In this document: positions 17,334-26,024 of the stretch, piece by piece
How the letters are laid out: each line of letters starts with the position of its first letter
Position numbering within the stretch: position 1 is the first letter of the stretch
DNA from: Paraburkholderia sp. BCC1885
Lineage (GTDB): Bacteria > Pseudomonadota > Gammaproteobacteria > Burkholderiales > Burkholderiaceae
Direction: 5' to 3'
Length of the DNA stretch: 64,000 nt
Assembly (NCBI RefSeq): GCF_900996235.1
Contig: NZ_CAAJGM010000011.1
Coordinates: 1-64,000, forward strand
Made by a program: the position numbers and the translations under genes
The notes under the pieces: model-generated
Databases searched by the model: none
Told to the model about the DNA's origin: nothing
Seen by the model: the letters and a program-made list of their open reading frames with translations, nothing else

Positions 17334-18791
17334 TCAGGGTTGGCGTTTGCCGCGGCCACCCGCGGGTTTGCCAGCCGGCTTACGTGAACCCGCAGTTGGC
17401 TGGCTGGCAGGCTTGCTGGCGGGTTTGCTGCGTGGCCTTTGCGCGCTGAATGGATTACCGCTGGGCGAGCCGGCGCCTTTACCCACGGCCACAGCGCGCT
17501 GCGCCGCAGGCTTGCGTTTGTTCTCGCCACTTTGCGGGCGCGGTTTTTTGCCGGGCACTTGCGAGGCACCCGGCGCAACGTTCGGCGCTTTGGGCTTCTT
17601 GGGCTTTTTGGGTTTCTTGATGATTTCGCCTGTCGCGCTGGTTTGCGGCACGCGGTGCTCCGCTTCAAAACCCGGCTCTTCTTCACGGCGTAGCGTTTGG
17701 CGAATCAGCGCTTCAATCGCAGCCAGTTGCGGTGCTTCATCGGCGCACACCAACGACACCGCCACGCCGCTCGCGCCCGCGCGGCCGGTACGGCCAATAC
17801 GGTGCACATAATCTTGCGCCACGATCGGCAGATCGACATTGATCACCAGCGGCAGGTCGTCGATATCCAGGCCGCGCGCGGCCACGTCGGTGGCCACCAG
17901 CATCTGGACTTCGCCCGACTTGAAGCGCTCCAGCGCGCGCAGGCGCGCGGGTTGCGGCTTGTCGCCGTGGATGGTGTCGACCGCATAACCGGCATCATCC
18001 AGCATGGCGGCCAGATAATCGACGCCATTACGGGTTTTGACGAACACCAGCGCGTGCTCCCATTGGTTTTCGGCCACAAGGTGCATGAAGAGGTCGGGTT
18101 TGTTCTTTTTATCCACCGGCACCACCCACTGCTTGATATTGCTGGCGGTGGCGTTGGGCGGGCTGACGCTGATATTGACCGGACTGCGCAGAATGCCAGC
18201 CGCCATGGCGCGGATATCGTCGGAAAACGTGGCGGAGAACAACAGGGTTTGGCGCTGAACGGGCAACGCGGCAAAGACGGCGTCGAGTTCGCGCGCGAAG
18301 CCCAGATCCAGCATGCGGTCGGCCTCATCCAGCACCAGCGTTTGTACCTGATCGAACTGCACGGCGTTCTGCCGATGGAGATCCAGCAGACGGCCAGGCG
18401 TGGCAACGAGCACATCCACACCTTTGCGCAACGCCATCATTTGCGGGTTGATACTCACACCGCCGTAGGCCGCCAGGAATCGTAAGTCGAGGCCCCTGCC
18501 GTAATCGATAAAACTTTGCAGCACCTGTTCGGCCAACTCACGCGTGGGCACCAGCAACAGAACACGCGCGCGGTTACTGGACACCGCCGGGCCGTGCTGT
18601 ACCAACCGCTGCAACAGCGGCAGCGCAAAACCGGCCGTTTTGCCGGTGCCGGTCTGTGCCGCAGCCATGACGTCCTTGCCACTGAGCACAGCAGGAATGG
18701 CCTTGGCCTGCACCGGCGTAGGTGTCTGGTAATTGAGGTCTTGCAAATTACGCAGCAAGGGATCGATCAGGCCAAGCGAGGCGAAAGACAT
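17334..18791 (-). CDS. DEAD-box RNA helicase (RhlE-like)
   Basis: 485 aa from ATG 18791 (MSFASLGLIDPLLRNL). Motifs are complete: Q motif (YQTPTPVQAKAIP), I AQTGTGKTA, Ia PTREL, II DEAD, III SAT, V ATDVAARGLD, VI HRIGRTGRAG. The last ~100 residues are a low-complexity basic tail with PKKPKKPK and repeated Lys/Pro/Ala/Ser, a common RNA-binding extension in betaproteobacterial RhlE proteins. Cytoplasmic ATP-dependent RNA unwinding in ribosome maturation or mRNA decay. The upstream part of the long open frame (to 19238) is leader and not counted. Confidence 0.92.
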   Translation of the reverse strand: MSFASLGLIDPLLRNLQDLNYQTPTPVQAKAIPAVLSGKDVMAAAQTGTGKTAGFALPLLQRLVQHGPAVSSNRARVLLLVPTRELAEQVLQSFIDYGRGLDLRFLAAYGGVSINPQMMALRKGVDVLVATPGRLLDLHRQNAVQFDQVQTLVLDEADRMLDLGFARELDAVFAALPVQRQTLLFSATFSDDIRAMAAGILRSPVNISVSPPNATASNIKQWVVPVDKKNKPDLFMHLVAENQWEHALVFVKTRNGVDYLAAMLDDAGYAVDTIHGDKPQPARLRALERFKSGEVQMLVATDVAARGLDIDDLPLVINVDLPIVAQDYVHRIGRTGRAGASGVAVSLVCADEAPQLAAIEALIRQTLRREEEPGFEAEHRVPQTSATGEIIKKPKKPKKPKAPNVAPGASQVPGKKPRPQSGENKRKPAAQRAVAVGKGAGSPSGNPFSAQRPRSKPASKPASQPTAGSRKPAGKPAGGRGKRQP

Positions 18792-19252
18792 TAGCGAATT
18801 CCGGGCTAAAGGGGCAATTCTAGCGGTTGCCGGTTGATAGCGGCGCGAGCGCCGGCGGCGATTGTATCGATAGCAAATGCGCCGGTGGTCGTGCAACCCT
18901 GCTATGCGCTCAGCGGCGTCGCTACCCATGGCCCGAAATAAGGGCAAGGTCCTGCCAGGACATCCGTGATCGGATCTGTCGTGGTAAGGAAATCTTCGTT
19001 TCCGGCTGGGGACGAATGAGTTCTGTTGAGCCTGGGCGGGCAATCGCTGCCGTGCGAATCCGGTGACGCATTTCAGGGTACAGCGGCCACTCGCTGGACA
19101 ATTTGCGTGTAGCAATGGACGCGATAGCGCTGGAAGACGTACGCGCGATAGAGTTGCACCTAAGTTACAAAACTGTAAATCGATAGGATAATTCCCCTCC
19201 TGACGGCTTGCGATTAATCCGAGTTTCTTGTGTAACAAGGAGATTTTCGTTT
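18792..19252. other. Intergenic region with possible promoter
   Basis: No gene found. TTACA-AAAC-TGTAA forms a small inverted repeat at 19163-19176; TTACAA with GATAAT 16 bases later (19163-19190) could be a sigma-70 promoter for the next gene. AAGGAG (19238-19243) is its ribosome site. Confidence 0.4.
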
Positions 19253-19639
19253 ATGGCAGAGCGAAAACGCGGAACGATTCTCTATTCCGATTCGGACATT
19301 TACGACTGGTTGGCCGATCAGAAAGGGGTTAATCACCTTCTCGACACGTTCGGTCTGGAGTTTGAGCGGCGAATCCTGCTGGGCGACCGAGCAACTGCGC
19401 GGATGTCTATTTCTTATGTCTCTCCGCACACAGAGGGCAGGTGGGCTGGTAAGGAGCGGCGCTATAGCTGTGGAACGTTTCCGACTGACTCGATCGAAGG
19501 TGCGCATCGCCAGATTGAAAATATGGACGCGCTGCTGGCGAAGGGCATCGACCCGAACGATGAGCGGGATGGGGGCCGTCCGAGAGTGGGCGACGGAATG
19601 GGTCCAGAGGGGAAGAACGGCAGAGGCTCTGGTGAATGA
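19253..19639 (+). CDS. Hypothetical protein, 128 aa
   Basis: Start at 19253 (MAERKRGTIL) is supported by AAGGAG ten bases upstream. The protein is hydrophilic, with no signal or membrane segment. Residues 10-100 look like a compact domain (DIYDWLADQKGVNHLLDTFG, then a charged central section), and the last 30 residues are Gly/Asp/Arg-rich and probably disordered. The sequence does not match a family I can name. It is a single gene followed by a GNAT acetyltransferase 260 bp away. Confidence 0.6.
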   Translation: MAERKRGTILYSDSDIYDWLADQKGVNHLLDTFGLEFERRILLGDRATARMSISYVSPHTEGRWAGKERRYSCGTFPTDSIEGAHRQIENMDALLAKGIDPNDERDGGRPRVGDGMGPEGKNGRGSGE

Positions 19640-19898
19640 TATCGTCCGGGACGTACGACCGCTTGCTGTTGTGGACGGTCATGTGAACGTCCGGACGCCG
19701 CATCCGAGGGAGGTCGCGTCCTGGCCGGTCGGTGCCTCGTGCGAATCGCAGGGGCTCCGCGAATCTCCTCCGGTGCGATCGACAGTGCGACCCGCGAGGG
19801 ACACTCGCCTTTCTCTAAAGCGGACTTTCGCAGTGGGGTCGTGGCACACGCAACATTTGGATCGATAAAATAGCAAAATCGCAAACACGCTCCCAAAC

Positions 19899-20462
19899 AT
19901 GATTTCGATTCTCGATCACAACACGGCCTATACCTCTGCATCGCTGGAAACCGACCGCTTATTTCTGGCCGTGCCAACCCTCGATGACTTCGATGAGATG
20001 CATGCGATGTGGTCGGACGCGAATGTGGTTGGCCCAATCATCGGCCGTCCACTTACGGAAGAGGAAGTTTGGGCCCGCTTACACCGAATAGTCGGACACT
20101 GGGCACTCATGTGGTTCGGACCTTGGATTGTTCGGGAAAAGCATGGTGGGAAATTTTCGGGCGAGCTCGGTTTTTTCAAATTCAAACGCAAACTCGGCCC
20201 CGAGTTTGACGATGCGCACGAGATTGGCTGGATGTTTACCCCGGACTCACAGGGAAAAGGGTATGCAACCGAAGCAGCGAAAGCTGGTTTGAGTTGGCTG
20301 GATCGGGACGGCCAATGTAGAGATACCGTGTGCCTCATCCCACCTGAGAACGTTGCATCACTCGCTCTGGCAAACAAGCTCTCGTACGCCATCACAAACG
20401 AAATTACTTACCGAGGCAAGGCAATGCTCCTCCTGCGTCGAGGAGCTAGACAAAGTAGATAG
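19899..20462 (+). CDS. GNAT family N-acetyltransferase (RimJ/RimL type)
   Basis: 187 aa. It begins with the RimJ/RimL-like LETDRLFLAVPTLDDFDEMHAMW, continues with GELGFFKF and DAHEIGWMFTPDSQGKGYATEAAKAGL, the acetyl-CoA pyrophosphate loop (Q-x-x-G-x-A/G type), and ends with IPPENVASLALANKLSY, the ENxASxxxxxKLG region. It uses acetyl-CoA to acetylate an amine, perhaps a protein N-terminus or a small molecule; the substrate is not readable. Monocistronic. The ribosome site is weak. Confidence 0.88.
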   Translation: MISILDHNTAYTSASLETDRLFLAVPTLDDFDEMHAMWSDANVVGPIIGRPLTEEEVWARLHRIVGHWALMWFGPWIVREKHGGKFSGELGFFKFKRKLGPEFDDAHEIGWMFTPDSQGKGYATEAAKAGLSWLDRDGQCRDTVCLIPPENVASLALANKLSYAITNEITYRGKAMLLLRRGARQSR

Positions 20463-20500
20463 GAACTTCCGCAGCGGACCCCTTTTCCGTGGTTCGCTTT

Positions 20501-21247
20501 TCACAAAGCGGACATCCAGCGGTCCCGCTCTATCCCGTAGAAACAGTAAAACTGCTCAATTGATGCTTCGACCGCGAGCGCTTGAAGCGGGAAGCAGCTC
20601 GCCGGGTCTTGAATATTTTTTGTATTCGACAGTCCCCGTATGAAGTCTTCGACAATGCCAGTCCTGACGAAGCCGTTACGATCCAGAAATTGCCCCCACA
20701 GAGGCATGTGGCGAAACCTCGACTCCGCAATCTTGGCGCTCGAAACGTATCCGTCTGGAAAGCACCGTTGATAGGCCCTTAAGTTGTACAGCCACGAAGT
20801 TCCGGCAATGCGTGTTGCTTCTTGCTGGTTGCGCCCGATGTGATCGAAAAGCGAGCGGAGTTCAGCAAGCCGTACAGGCAGACGTTCGATACTCAACGGG
20901 GAAACCGTGCTCGGCTCTGCATTTTGGAAGTGAATGCGCACGAGTCGCGCATCCTGCATAACGTATGAGAAGCAACCGAACGTTGCGACAGGGGGCCGTG
21001 TCTGATCGGCTTCAATGCGCTTGAGATAGAAGCGATACGTCCAGTCGCAAATGTCGACCGCGTGGATCAACCCGTCTGCGTAGCACCGCCAAGTCGCATG
21101 GCCCCGGTCGAAGGCGCGACCAAGCCCGAAGCGGATGTAGATATTCGTATAGTCGAGCAATGCCTGCTCGATCCTCGTACCAGTCAAAGCGACGATCGCC
21201 TGTGCAAAGCGGATTTGCAGGTCGAAAAATTCCTTGCTGTATCGCAT
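20501..21247 (-). CDS. Hypothetical protein, 248 aa
   Basis: Start MRYSKEFFDL with GGAGGG upstream. It is rich in aromatic residues and Arg, with no signal peptide. An early helix (FFDLQIRFAQAIVALTG) is followed by YTNIYIRFGLGRAFD and a C-terminal SIEQFYCFYGIERDR. I have seen similar sequences only as unannotated proteins in Burkholderiaceae, so no function is offered. It is convergent with the GNAT gene (39-bp gap) and isolated from the bufferin operon by a repeat-bearing spacer. Confidence 0.65.
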   Translation of the reverse strand: MRYSKEFFDLQIRFAQAIVALTGTRIEQALLDYTNIYIRFGLGRAFDRGHATWRCYADGLIHAVDICDWTYRFYLKRIEADQTRPPVATFGCFSYVMQDARLVRIHFQNAEPSTVSPLSIERLPVRLAELRSLFDHIGRNQQEATRIAGTSWLYNLRAYQRCFPDGYVSSAKIAESRFRHMPLWGQFLDRNGFVRTGIVEDFIRGLSNTKNIQDPASCFPLQALAVEASIEQFYCFYGIERDRWMSAL

Positions 21248-21311
21248 CTAGGGCCCTCCAAACGCAAGGATGGTCAATGATCCACACCTCCGTGTCGACC
21301 GACCGCTCATG

Positions 21312-21385
21312 GCCGGTCACTTCCTCATGCGGCCGGCATGAAAACGCCAGATCACCTTGGGGTATCGACCGACAGTACGCGACCC
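21312..21385 (+). repeat. Dispersed repeat, copy 1
   Basis: About 74 bp starting gccggtcac and ending cagtacgcgaccc matches 50329-50401 with roughly 80% identity and one length difference. It lies in the non-coding 21248-21551 spacer upstream of the bufferin operon. No coding sense was found; it appears to be a fragment of an intergenic repeat family. Confidence 0.6.
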
Positions 21386-21551
21386 TGAACAGCCATCGGC
21401 ACTAGCAACGTGCCGACAGCCGCTTTCAAGTGACAAACGGTCATCCGCGGCCCACTGGCGCCAGCACATGTTCGGCCAATCCCGCAATTGGAATTCATCC
21501 AACCAACGCCAACCCTAAATTCTGCTGGCGAAATACGATGAGTAGCCATGT

Positions 21552-22196
21552 CAATCGCAATCCGATACCAAATGGCACAAGACCGTGCAATCTTCAACCG
21601 ACTCCGATTCCGTATGCTGGGTGTGCTGTGACCACCGTCGCCGCATGCCAGGGCAGCGCCGGGCGAGACCGCTTGTCCATACCCTGCACACGGGTATTCG
21701 CCTGACCGCCAGGGCCTCAGGAACGCTGCTCTCTCTTAACGTTGGAGAAACCGTATGGCCGATTACAAAATCAACACTCTCGTCGTTGGTGCATTTGCCA
21801 CCGCCCTGGCCGCAATTTCGGCCACACCTGCGAGTGCGCAGGAGTTCACCGAAGCACAGAAGAAAATTCAGGCCGAGCATACCGCGCTGGTGAAATCCGG
21901 CAAGGTCGAGCCGTGTTTCGGCACGGCATTGAAAGGGCAGAACGACTGCTATGCGGGTGCAGGCACCACCTGCGCCGGCACCAGCACGACCGACTATCAG
22001 GGCAACGCCTTCAGGCTGGTCACCAAGGGAACCTGCACCACCATTTCCACGCCGAACGGACCCGGCAGCCTGACGCCCAAGGCCTGAGCCCGATCAGTGA
22101 CCGATCCGCGGCCGGGCACACTTCGAGCCCGGCCCCGCAGTTCCAATTGCAACAACGGCTGGCCATGTCAGAGTCAATACCCCTCGATGCCCCACG
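21552..22196 (+). repeat. 645-bp inverted duplication, copy A
   Basis: Matches 35504-36148 in reverse orientation with no length difference and about 16 mismatches by hand alignment. It covers about 200 bp of leader, all of bufA, the bufA-bufB gap and the first 11 codons of bufB. Copy A belongs to the complete bufferin operon and is presumably the source. The ends are sharp: identity stops after 'cccacg' in bufB. Confidence 0.9.
21755..22087 (+). CDS. bufA: Bufferin precursor BufA (DUF2282)
   Basis: 110 aa secreted peptide. Residues 1-28 are a signal peptide ending ATPASA. The mature part has four Cys at about 54, 65, 73 and 94, in [19 protein letters not shown] and KGTC, the DUF2282 pattern. 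In described bufferins these cysteines are modified by the MNIO enzyme BufB with help from BufC, giving a copper-binding exported peptide. It is followed by bufB after 77 bp. GTTGGAGAAAC precedes the ATG. A second copy differing at three residues (T8I, V11I, R87K) lies at 35613-35945. Confidence 0.9.
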   Translation: MADYKINTLVVGAFATALAAISATPASAQEFTEAQKKIQAEHTALVKSGKVEPCFGTALKGQNDCYAGAGTTCAGTSTTDYQGNAFRLVTKGTCTTISTPNGPGSLTPKA

Positions 22197-23106
22197 CCGC
22201 GTGCCTCCACGCGCCGGCGTGGGACTTAAGGCCGAGCATTACCGCACGATCCTCGAATCGCGGCCGGACGTCGGTTTCTTCGAGGTTCATGCTGAAAACT
22301 ATATGGGAGCGGGCGGCCCACCGCACCGTTATCTGTCGGCCATACGCGAGAGCTATCCTTTGTCGGTTCATGGTGTCGGCCTGTCGATCGGTGCGGACCG
22401 TCCGCTCGACAGGGATCATCTTCTCAGGCTGAAAGCACTCATCTCTCGCTATGCCCCGGGTCTGGTTTCCGAGCATCTCGCCTGGTCCAGCCATGACTGC
22501 GGCTTTCTCAACGACCTGCTGCCGATTCCCTACACTGCGGAAAGTCTGGCTCGTGTCGTAGAGCACATCGACCACGTGCAAGAGGTACTCGGCCGACAAA
22601 TACTGCTGGAAAATCCCTCTACCTACCTCGCGTTCGAAGAAAGTACCTATACGGAACCCGATTTCATCGCCACCGTCGCGCAGCGAACGGGGTGCGGCCT
22701 TTTGCTGGACGTCAATAACGTGTACGTCGCCTCGATCAATCAGCAGTGGGACCCTTTTTCGTATATCGATGCGTACCCGCTCGCAGCCGTGCAACAGATC
22801 CATCTGGCTGGCCACGCGCAGGAGATGGACGAAAAAAGGCGTCCTCTTCTCATCGACACTCACGACCGTTACGTCTCAGACGTCGTATGGGGCCTCTTCG
22901 AACAAACGATTCGCAGAACGGGACCGATACCCACATTGATCGAATGGGACTCGAACATACCCGATTGGGCAACGCTTCAGGCAGAAGCAGCGCAAGCTGA
23001 AAGCTTCATTCATGCAGCCACGCAACCTGCAGCTATCCCGCACATAAGCACGCAGTGTCAGGTAACCATCACGCAGCATCAGTTCACACAGGTACAGACA
23101 ACATGA
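22165..23106 (+). CDS. bufB: MNIO-family bufferin maturase BufB (DUF692)
   Basis: 313 aa. TIM-barrel multinuclear iron oxidase with the expected metal-ligand segments in order: FFEVHAENYMG, LSVHGVGLSIG, LVSEHLAWS, LLENPSTYL, LLLDVNNVYV, QIHLAGHAQE, IDTHDRYVS and LIEWDSNIPD. It would modify cysteines of the BufA peptide. The last ~30 residues are a Gln/Thr-rich tail. The start ATG 22165 is the first in frame after bufA. Its stop overlaps the next gene by four bases (ATGA). Its first 11 codons are duplicated at 35504-35535. Confidence 0.92.
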   Translation: MSESIPLDAPRRVPPRAGVGLKAEHYRTILESRPDVGFFEVHAENYMGAGGPPHRYLSAIRESYPLSVHGVGLSIGADRPLDRDHLLRLKALISRYAPGLVSEHLAWSSHDCGFLNDLLPIPYTAESLARVVEHIDHVQEVLGRQILLENPSTYLAFEESTYTEPDFIATVAQRTGCGLLLDVNNVYVASINQQWDPFSYIDAYPLAAVQQIHLAGHAQEMDEKRRPLLIDTHDRYVSDVVWGLFEQTIRRTGPIPTLIEWDSNIPDWATLQAEAAQAESFIHAATQPAAIPHISTQCQVTITQHQFTQVQTT

Positions 23107-24080
23107 TCAAGCGGAAAGTCCTTGTCTATTACGCGTGGAGTCGGCCAGGCGAAAACGGCGCGCCCCTCCACGTGATCGAAGATCGATTTCCGGCGCTGTT
23201 CGAAAGTCGCAGGATGGGGTTCCCGAGATTCCACGAATTCTCGGACCCGCGTCAATTCGACCAGAGCGTCGCGGGTTTCCTCGACCATATTATGAAGCGC
23301 AACTTCACCGCCTTCGTCGATCTGGCAGCAGCGCTGACGGGCCAGAGCGTGACGGAGATCGAGCGCGTGACGGACGACGGAACGCTCACGCCGCTCGATG
23401 CGCGCCTTCTCAACGGCGTCGACACGCTGATCGTCATCAGTTTCGACTCGCTCAGGACGGTTCAAACGGCGGAAAGCGGCGAAATCGAAGCACTTCGGAC
23501 GTTCCTCGAACGGCCCGACCATCTCGCGTTCGTCTGCCCGCATCACGACATTGGCGATGTCGCGCACCTCCCTGACGACGAGCAGCTACAACGTCAGATT
23601 GCGGAATTCCACCACCACGGCGACAAAACCATTCCACCCCGGCAACGGTTCGGCGGCTTTGCACGCTCGTTGCTCGCGGGTCTTGGCGTGCCGGTGGAGA
23701 ACCGCTTTGGACTCAGGCCGGCGGCCGAAGCAGACGGATCCCCCGCGCCGATTGAGGCCGATACGGCGCTTGATCGATTAGGTCTGCTTCAGAGGGTCGG
23801 CACTTTCAATCTACACCCTCATCTGCCGCAACTCGAGCGTCTCGGCGAGGCTATCGAGAAACTTGACGTTCTGGTCCGTCAGCGAATCGATCGCACCGCT
23901 CCACCGCATCCGTTTGCCAACGATCACGCAACATTCGATGCCCTCCTGCAGTCTCGACCCGACACTTTCGCCGGTAGCCTGCTCGTTAGCGATACGACGC
24001 TCTGGAGTTCGACTGCCGGGGGTGTCGACAGTCTTCGCGAGTTGTGGGCGAATGTCGTCCAACGTCCGCACCGGTCGTGA
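23103..24080 (+). CDS. Unknown protein inside the bufferin operon, 325 aa
   Basis: The ATG at 23103 overlaps the bufB stop (ATGA). The protein is soluble with no signal peptide. Its middle, VDTLIVISFDSLRTV followed by IEALRTFLERPDHLAFVCPHHDIGD, resembles the Rossmann-like core of ThuA/glutamine-amidotransferase-like domains, in which a conserved 'pHHdIg' turn follows a strand; a catalytic Cys is not clearly placed (only one Cys, in FVCPHH). Further His-rich segments (EFHHHGDK, FNLHPHLPQ, PPHPFANDH) suggest metal binding. Described bufferin operons contain bufA, bufB, bufC and often doxX; a gene between bufB and bufC is not part of the standard set. It may act on BufA or on its metal. Confidence 0.75.
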   Translation: MIKRKVLVYYAWSRPGENGAPLHVIEDRFPALFESRRMGFPRFHEFSDPRQFDQSVAGFLDHIMKRNFTAFVDLAAALTGQSVTEIERVTDDGTLTPLDARLLNGVDTLIVISFDSLRTVQTAESGEIEALRTFLERPDHLAFVCPHHDIGDVAHLPDDEQLQRQIAEFHHHGDKTIPPRQRFGGFARSLLAGLGVPVENRFGLRPAAEADGSPAPIEADTALDRLGLLQRVGTFNLHPHLPQLERLGEAIEKLDVLVRQRIDRTAPPHPFANDHATFDALLQSRPDTFAGSLLVSDTTLWSSTAGGVDSLRELWANVVQRPHRS

Positions 24081-24087
24081 AAGCGCA

Positions 24088-24966
24088 ATGGCACTTCAAA
24101 GACCAAATCCGGTGTTCTCCGGACAGTTGGGCGGCAGAGCCGGCAGCGTGAGCGCGCGCTCCACTTGCCTGCGGGAAAGCCAGAAGAACTTCGCGGCGGC
24201 GCTGCTGGATCCCAACATGCCTGTCCCTCGTGGCCTCGTCGGCCCCGATCGCGAGCCGAGCGAGACACGCTTCAATGTCTACCGGAACAATGTCGTCGCC
24301 GGCCTCGTCGAGACGCTGAAGGCTGCTTTTCCTGCCGCATGCCGCATCGTAGGCGATGAATTTTTCGCGGGGATGGCTCGTCTGTACGTCGCGCTCGAAC
24401 CGCCGAAGTCACCCACGATGTTTAATTATGGTGCAACGTTTCCGTACTTCATTGAATCGTTTGAGCCAGCGAAGAGCGTGCCATATCTGGGTGACGTGGC
24501 CCGGCTCGAGCGCGCGTGGGTCGAGGCATATCATGCCGCGGAGGCGGCGCCGACCGACCCGGCCACGCTCGCCTCGATCGAGCCGGGCAGCCTTCCGCGA
24601 GTTCGTTTTACGCTGCATCCTTCGGTTCGCGTCATACGTTCTTCTTTTCCTGCCGTGTGCATATGGCAGATGAATATTGACGGGGGTGTCCCTGCCGCGG
24701 TCGACATCTTTGGCGGGGGAGAGAATGCGCTCGTTATACGGCCCGTCGCCGAGGTCGAGGTTCGCCGGGTGCCCGCCGGCGCAGCAGCGTTCATCCAGGG
24801 CCTCGTGGCTGGGGCGTCGGTTGCCGGGGCGGCAATGCTCGCATTCGACGAAAGCCCTGACTTCCAGCTTGCCGATGCGCTTGGAGAACTGTTTGCAATC
24901 AATGCGATCGTCGAATGGACCCTACAGGACGATTCCGATTTCACGCCAATTGCGGGGTATCTATGA
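24088..24966 (+). CDS. bufC: BufC-like bufferin maturation partner (DUF2063)
   Basis: 292 aa. The N-terminal DUF2063 domain is clear at about 30-125: SQKNFAAALLDPNMPVP, RFNVYRNNVVAGLVETLKAAFPAACRIVGDEFFAGMARLYV and FPYFIESFEPAKSVPYLGDVARLERAW. The C-terminal part (about 150-290) is beta-rich, as in proteins that bind the precursor peptide and hand it to BufB. ATG 24088 is the likely start, seven bases after the previous stop; the long frame upstream of it overlaps the previous gene. Its stop overlaps the DoxX gene start (ATGA), so the operon is tightly coupled. Confidence 0.88.
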   Translation: MALQRPNPVFSGQLGGRAGSVSARSTCLRESQKNFAAALLDPNMPVPRGLVGPDREPSETRFNVYRNNVVAGLVETLKAAFPAACRIVGDEFFAGMARLYVALEPPKSPTMFNYGATFPYFIESFEPAKSVPYLGDVARLERAWVEAYHAAEAAPTDPATLASIEPGSLPRVRFTLHPSVRVIRSSFPAVCIWQMNIDGGVPAAVDIFGGGENALVIRPVAEVEVRRVPAGAAAFIQGLVAGASVAGAAMLAFDESPDFQLADALGELFAINAIVEWTLQDDSDFTPIAGYL

Positions 24967-25469
24967 GCCAGTCCAGCGCGCAGGCGAGAGGCCGTTTCGC
25001 ACTGCTGATTTGCACGGTCGTGGAGCGGATCCAGTCGCTCGGATGGGTTCTCGCCCCGCCAATGATGCGGATTGCCCTTGCGCTTCCGTTCTTTCGTTCC
25101 GGTCTGACCCGATGGGACGGCTTCCTGTCCATTTCGCCGGCAACGCTCTACCTGTTCGAGAATCAGTTCAAGCTTCACATCTTCGGCGGGGCCTACGGTT
25201 TTCCCGCGCCTGACATGGTCGCACTTGTCGTTGCAATAGCAGAAGTTACGCTCCCGGTTTTGCTTGTACTGGGAATCGCGACCCGATTCGTGGCGCTCGC
25301 TCTCCTGATCATGACGGGAGTCATTCAACTGGTTTTCCCTGACGGCTGGGCGAATTTCCATCTCTATTGGGCATCGCTCGCCGTCGGGATCATGGCACTG
25401 GGCGCTGGGCCGCTATCGCTAGATCGGGTGATAACCGGCTGGCTATGTCCACGAGAATTTCGAAGATAG
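24963..25469 (+). CDS. DoxX-family membrane protein of the bufferin operon
   Basis: 168 aa with four hydrophobic segments: about 30-48 (MMRIALALPFFRSG), 78-100 (DMVALVVAIAEVTLPVLLVLG), 103-118 (RFVALALLIMTGVIQLVF) and 126-145. The FFRSGLTRWDG, EVTLPVLLVLGIATR and TGVIQLVFPDGW segments are DoxX landmarks. DoxX proteins are often the last gene of bufferin (DUF2282-DUF692-DUF2063) clusters, and a quinone-linked electron-transfer role has been proposed. It is translationally coupled to bufC. Confidence 0.9.
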   Translation: MSQSSAQARGRFALLICTVVERIQSLGWVLAPPMMRIALALPFFRSGLTRWDGFLSISPATLYLFENQFKLHIFGGAYGFPAPDMVALVVAIAEVTLPVLLVLGIATRFVALALLIMTGVIQLVFPDGWANFHLYWASLAVGIMALGAGPLSLDRVITGWLCPREFRR

Positions 25470-25570
25470 CATCAACACATTGCACCTGACGCTTTCGAGG
25501 CATTGATTCAGTCTGATGACAATCAGTTATCCTTATTTTTTTGACTTTAGAAATTTTTCAGAGAAAGGCA

Positions 25571-26011
25571 ATGGACACCCCGGAAACCGTCGATGCGTGG
25601 AAGCACACTCTCGACTTGCTGATGCTGATGCAGTTGTCAAAGCGGTCCGGTGCTGCTGGCGAGGAAGCGCACAAGCGGTGCAAGCATCCCGCACTCGCCA
25701 CCTTTGGCGCGCGATACGCTCGGCTTGGCCGGGTGGTCCATGTCCACGTCGTGGAGAAATATTCCAGTTCGACAATAGCTGTCTGCTGGCGCGACGCCAC
25801 GTCCGGGTGCTACGTTGAACAACTTTGGAAGGCGGTTACAGCGCGCTCCGGTTCGACCTGCGCATTGAGCGGCTTGCAGATTCGCCGGGGCGACGCGGTC
25901 TTCCGGCCGTCGACACGCGGCTACAAACCAGCCAATAACGACTCCATGATTCTCGCTTGCGCGGTGGAAGCGAGAACGCGGGACGATGAAACCGATGTGC
26001 TCACCTGGTAG
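25571..26011 (+). CDS. DUF3331 domain protein
   Basis: 146 aa. The C-terminal half has the marks of the Burkholderiaceae DUF3331 family: IAVCWRDATSGCYVEQLWKA, then CALSGLQIRRGDAVFRPSTRG and NDSMILACAVEA. The paired cysteines (GCY...TCALSG) may bind a metal. ATG 25571 with AGAAAGG is preferred over ATG 25541. No function is known. It ends 14 bp from the convergent AraC gene. Confidence 0.85.
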   Translation: MDTPETVDAWKHTLDLLMLMQLSKRSGAAGEEAHKRCKHPALATFGARYARLGRVVHVHVVEKYSSSTIAVCWRDATSGCYVEQLWKAVTARSGSTCALSGLQIRRGDAVFRPSTRGYKPANNDSMILACAVEARTRDDETDVLTW

Positions 26012-26024
26012 GCGAAGTAATCGC

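Noticed and set aside
21755..22087. BufA region read as a toxin/bacteriocin precursor
   Set aside because: Signal peptide, four-Cys DUF2282 pattern and adjacent DUF692 and DUF2063 genes fit bufferin biosynthesis better.
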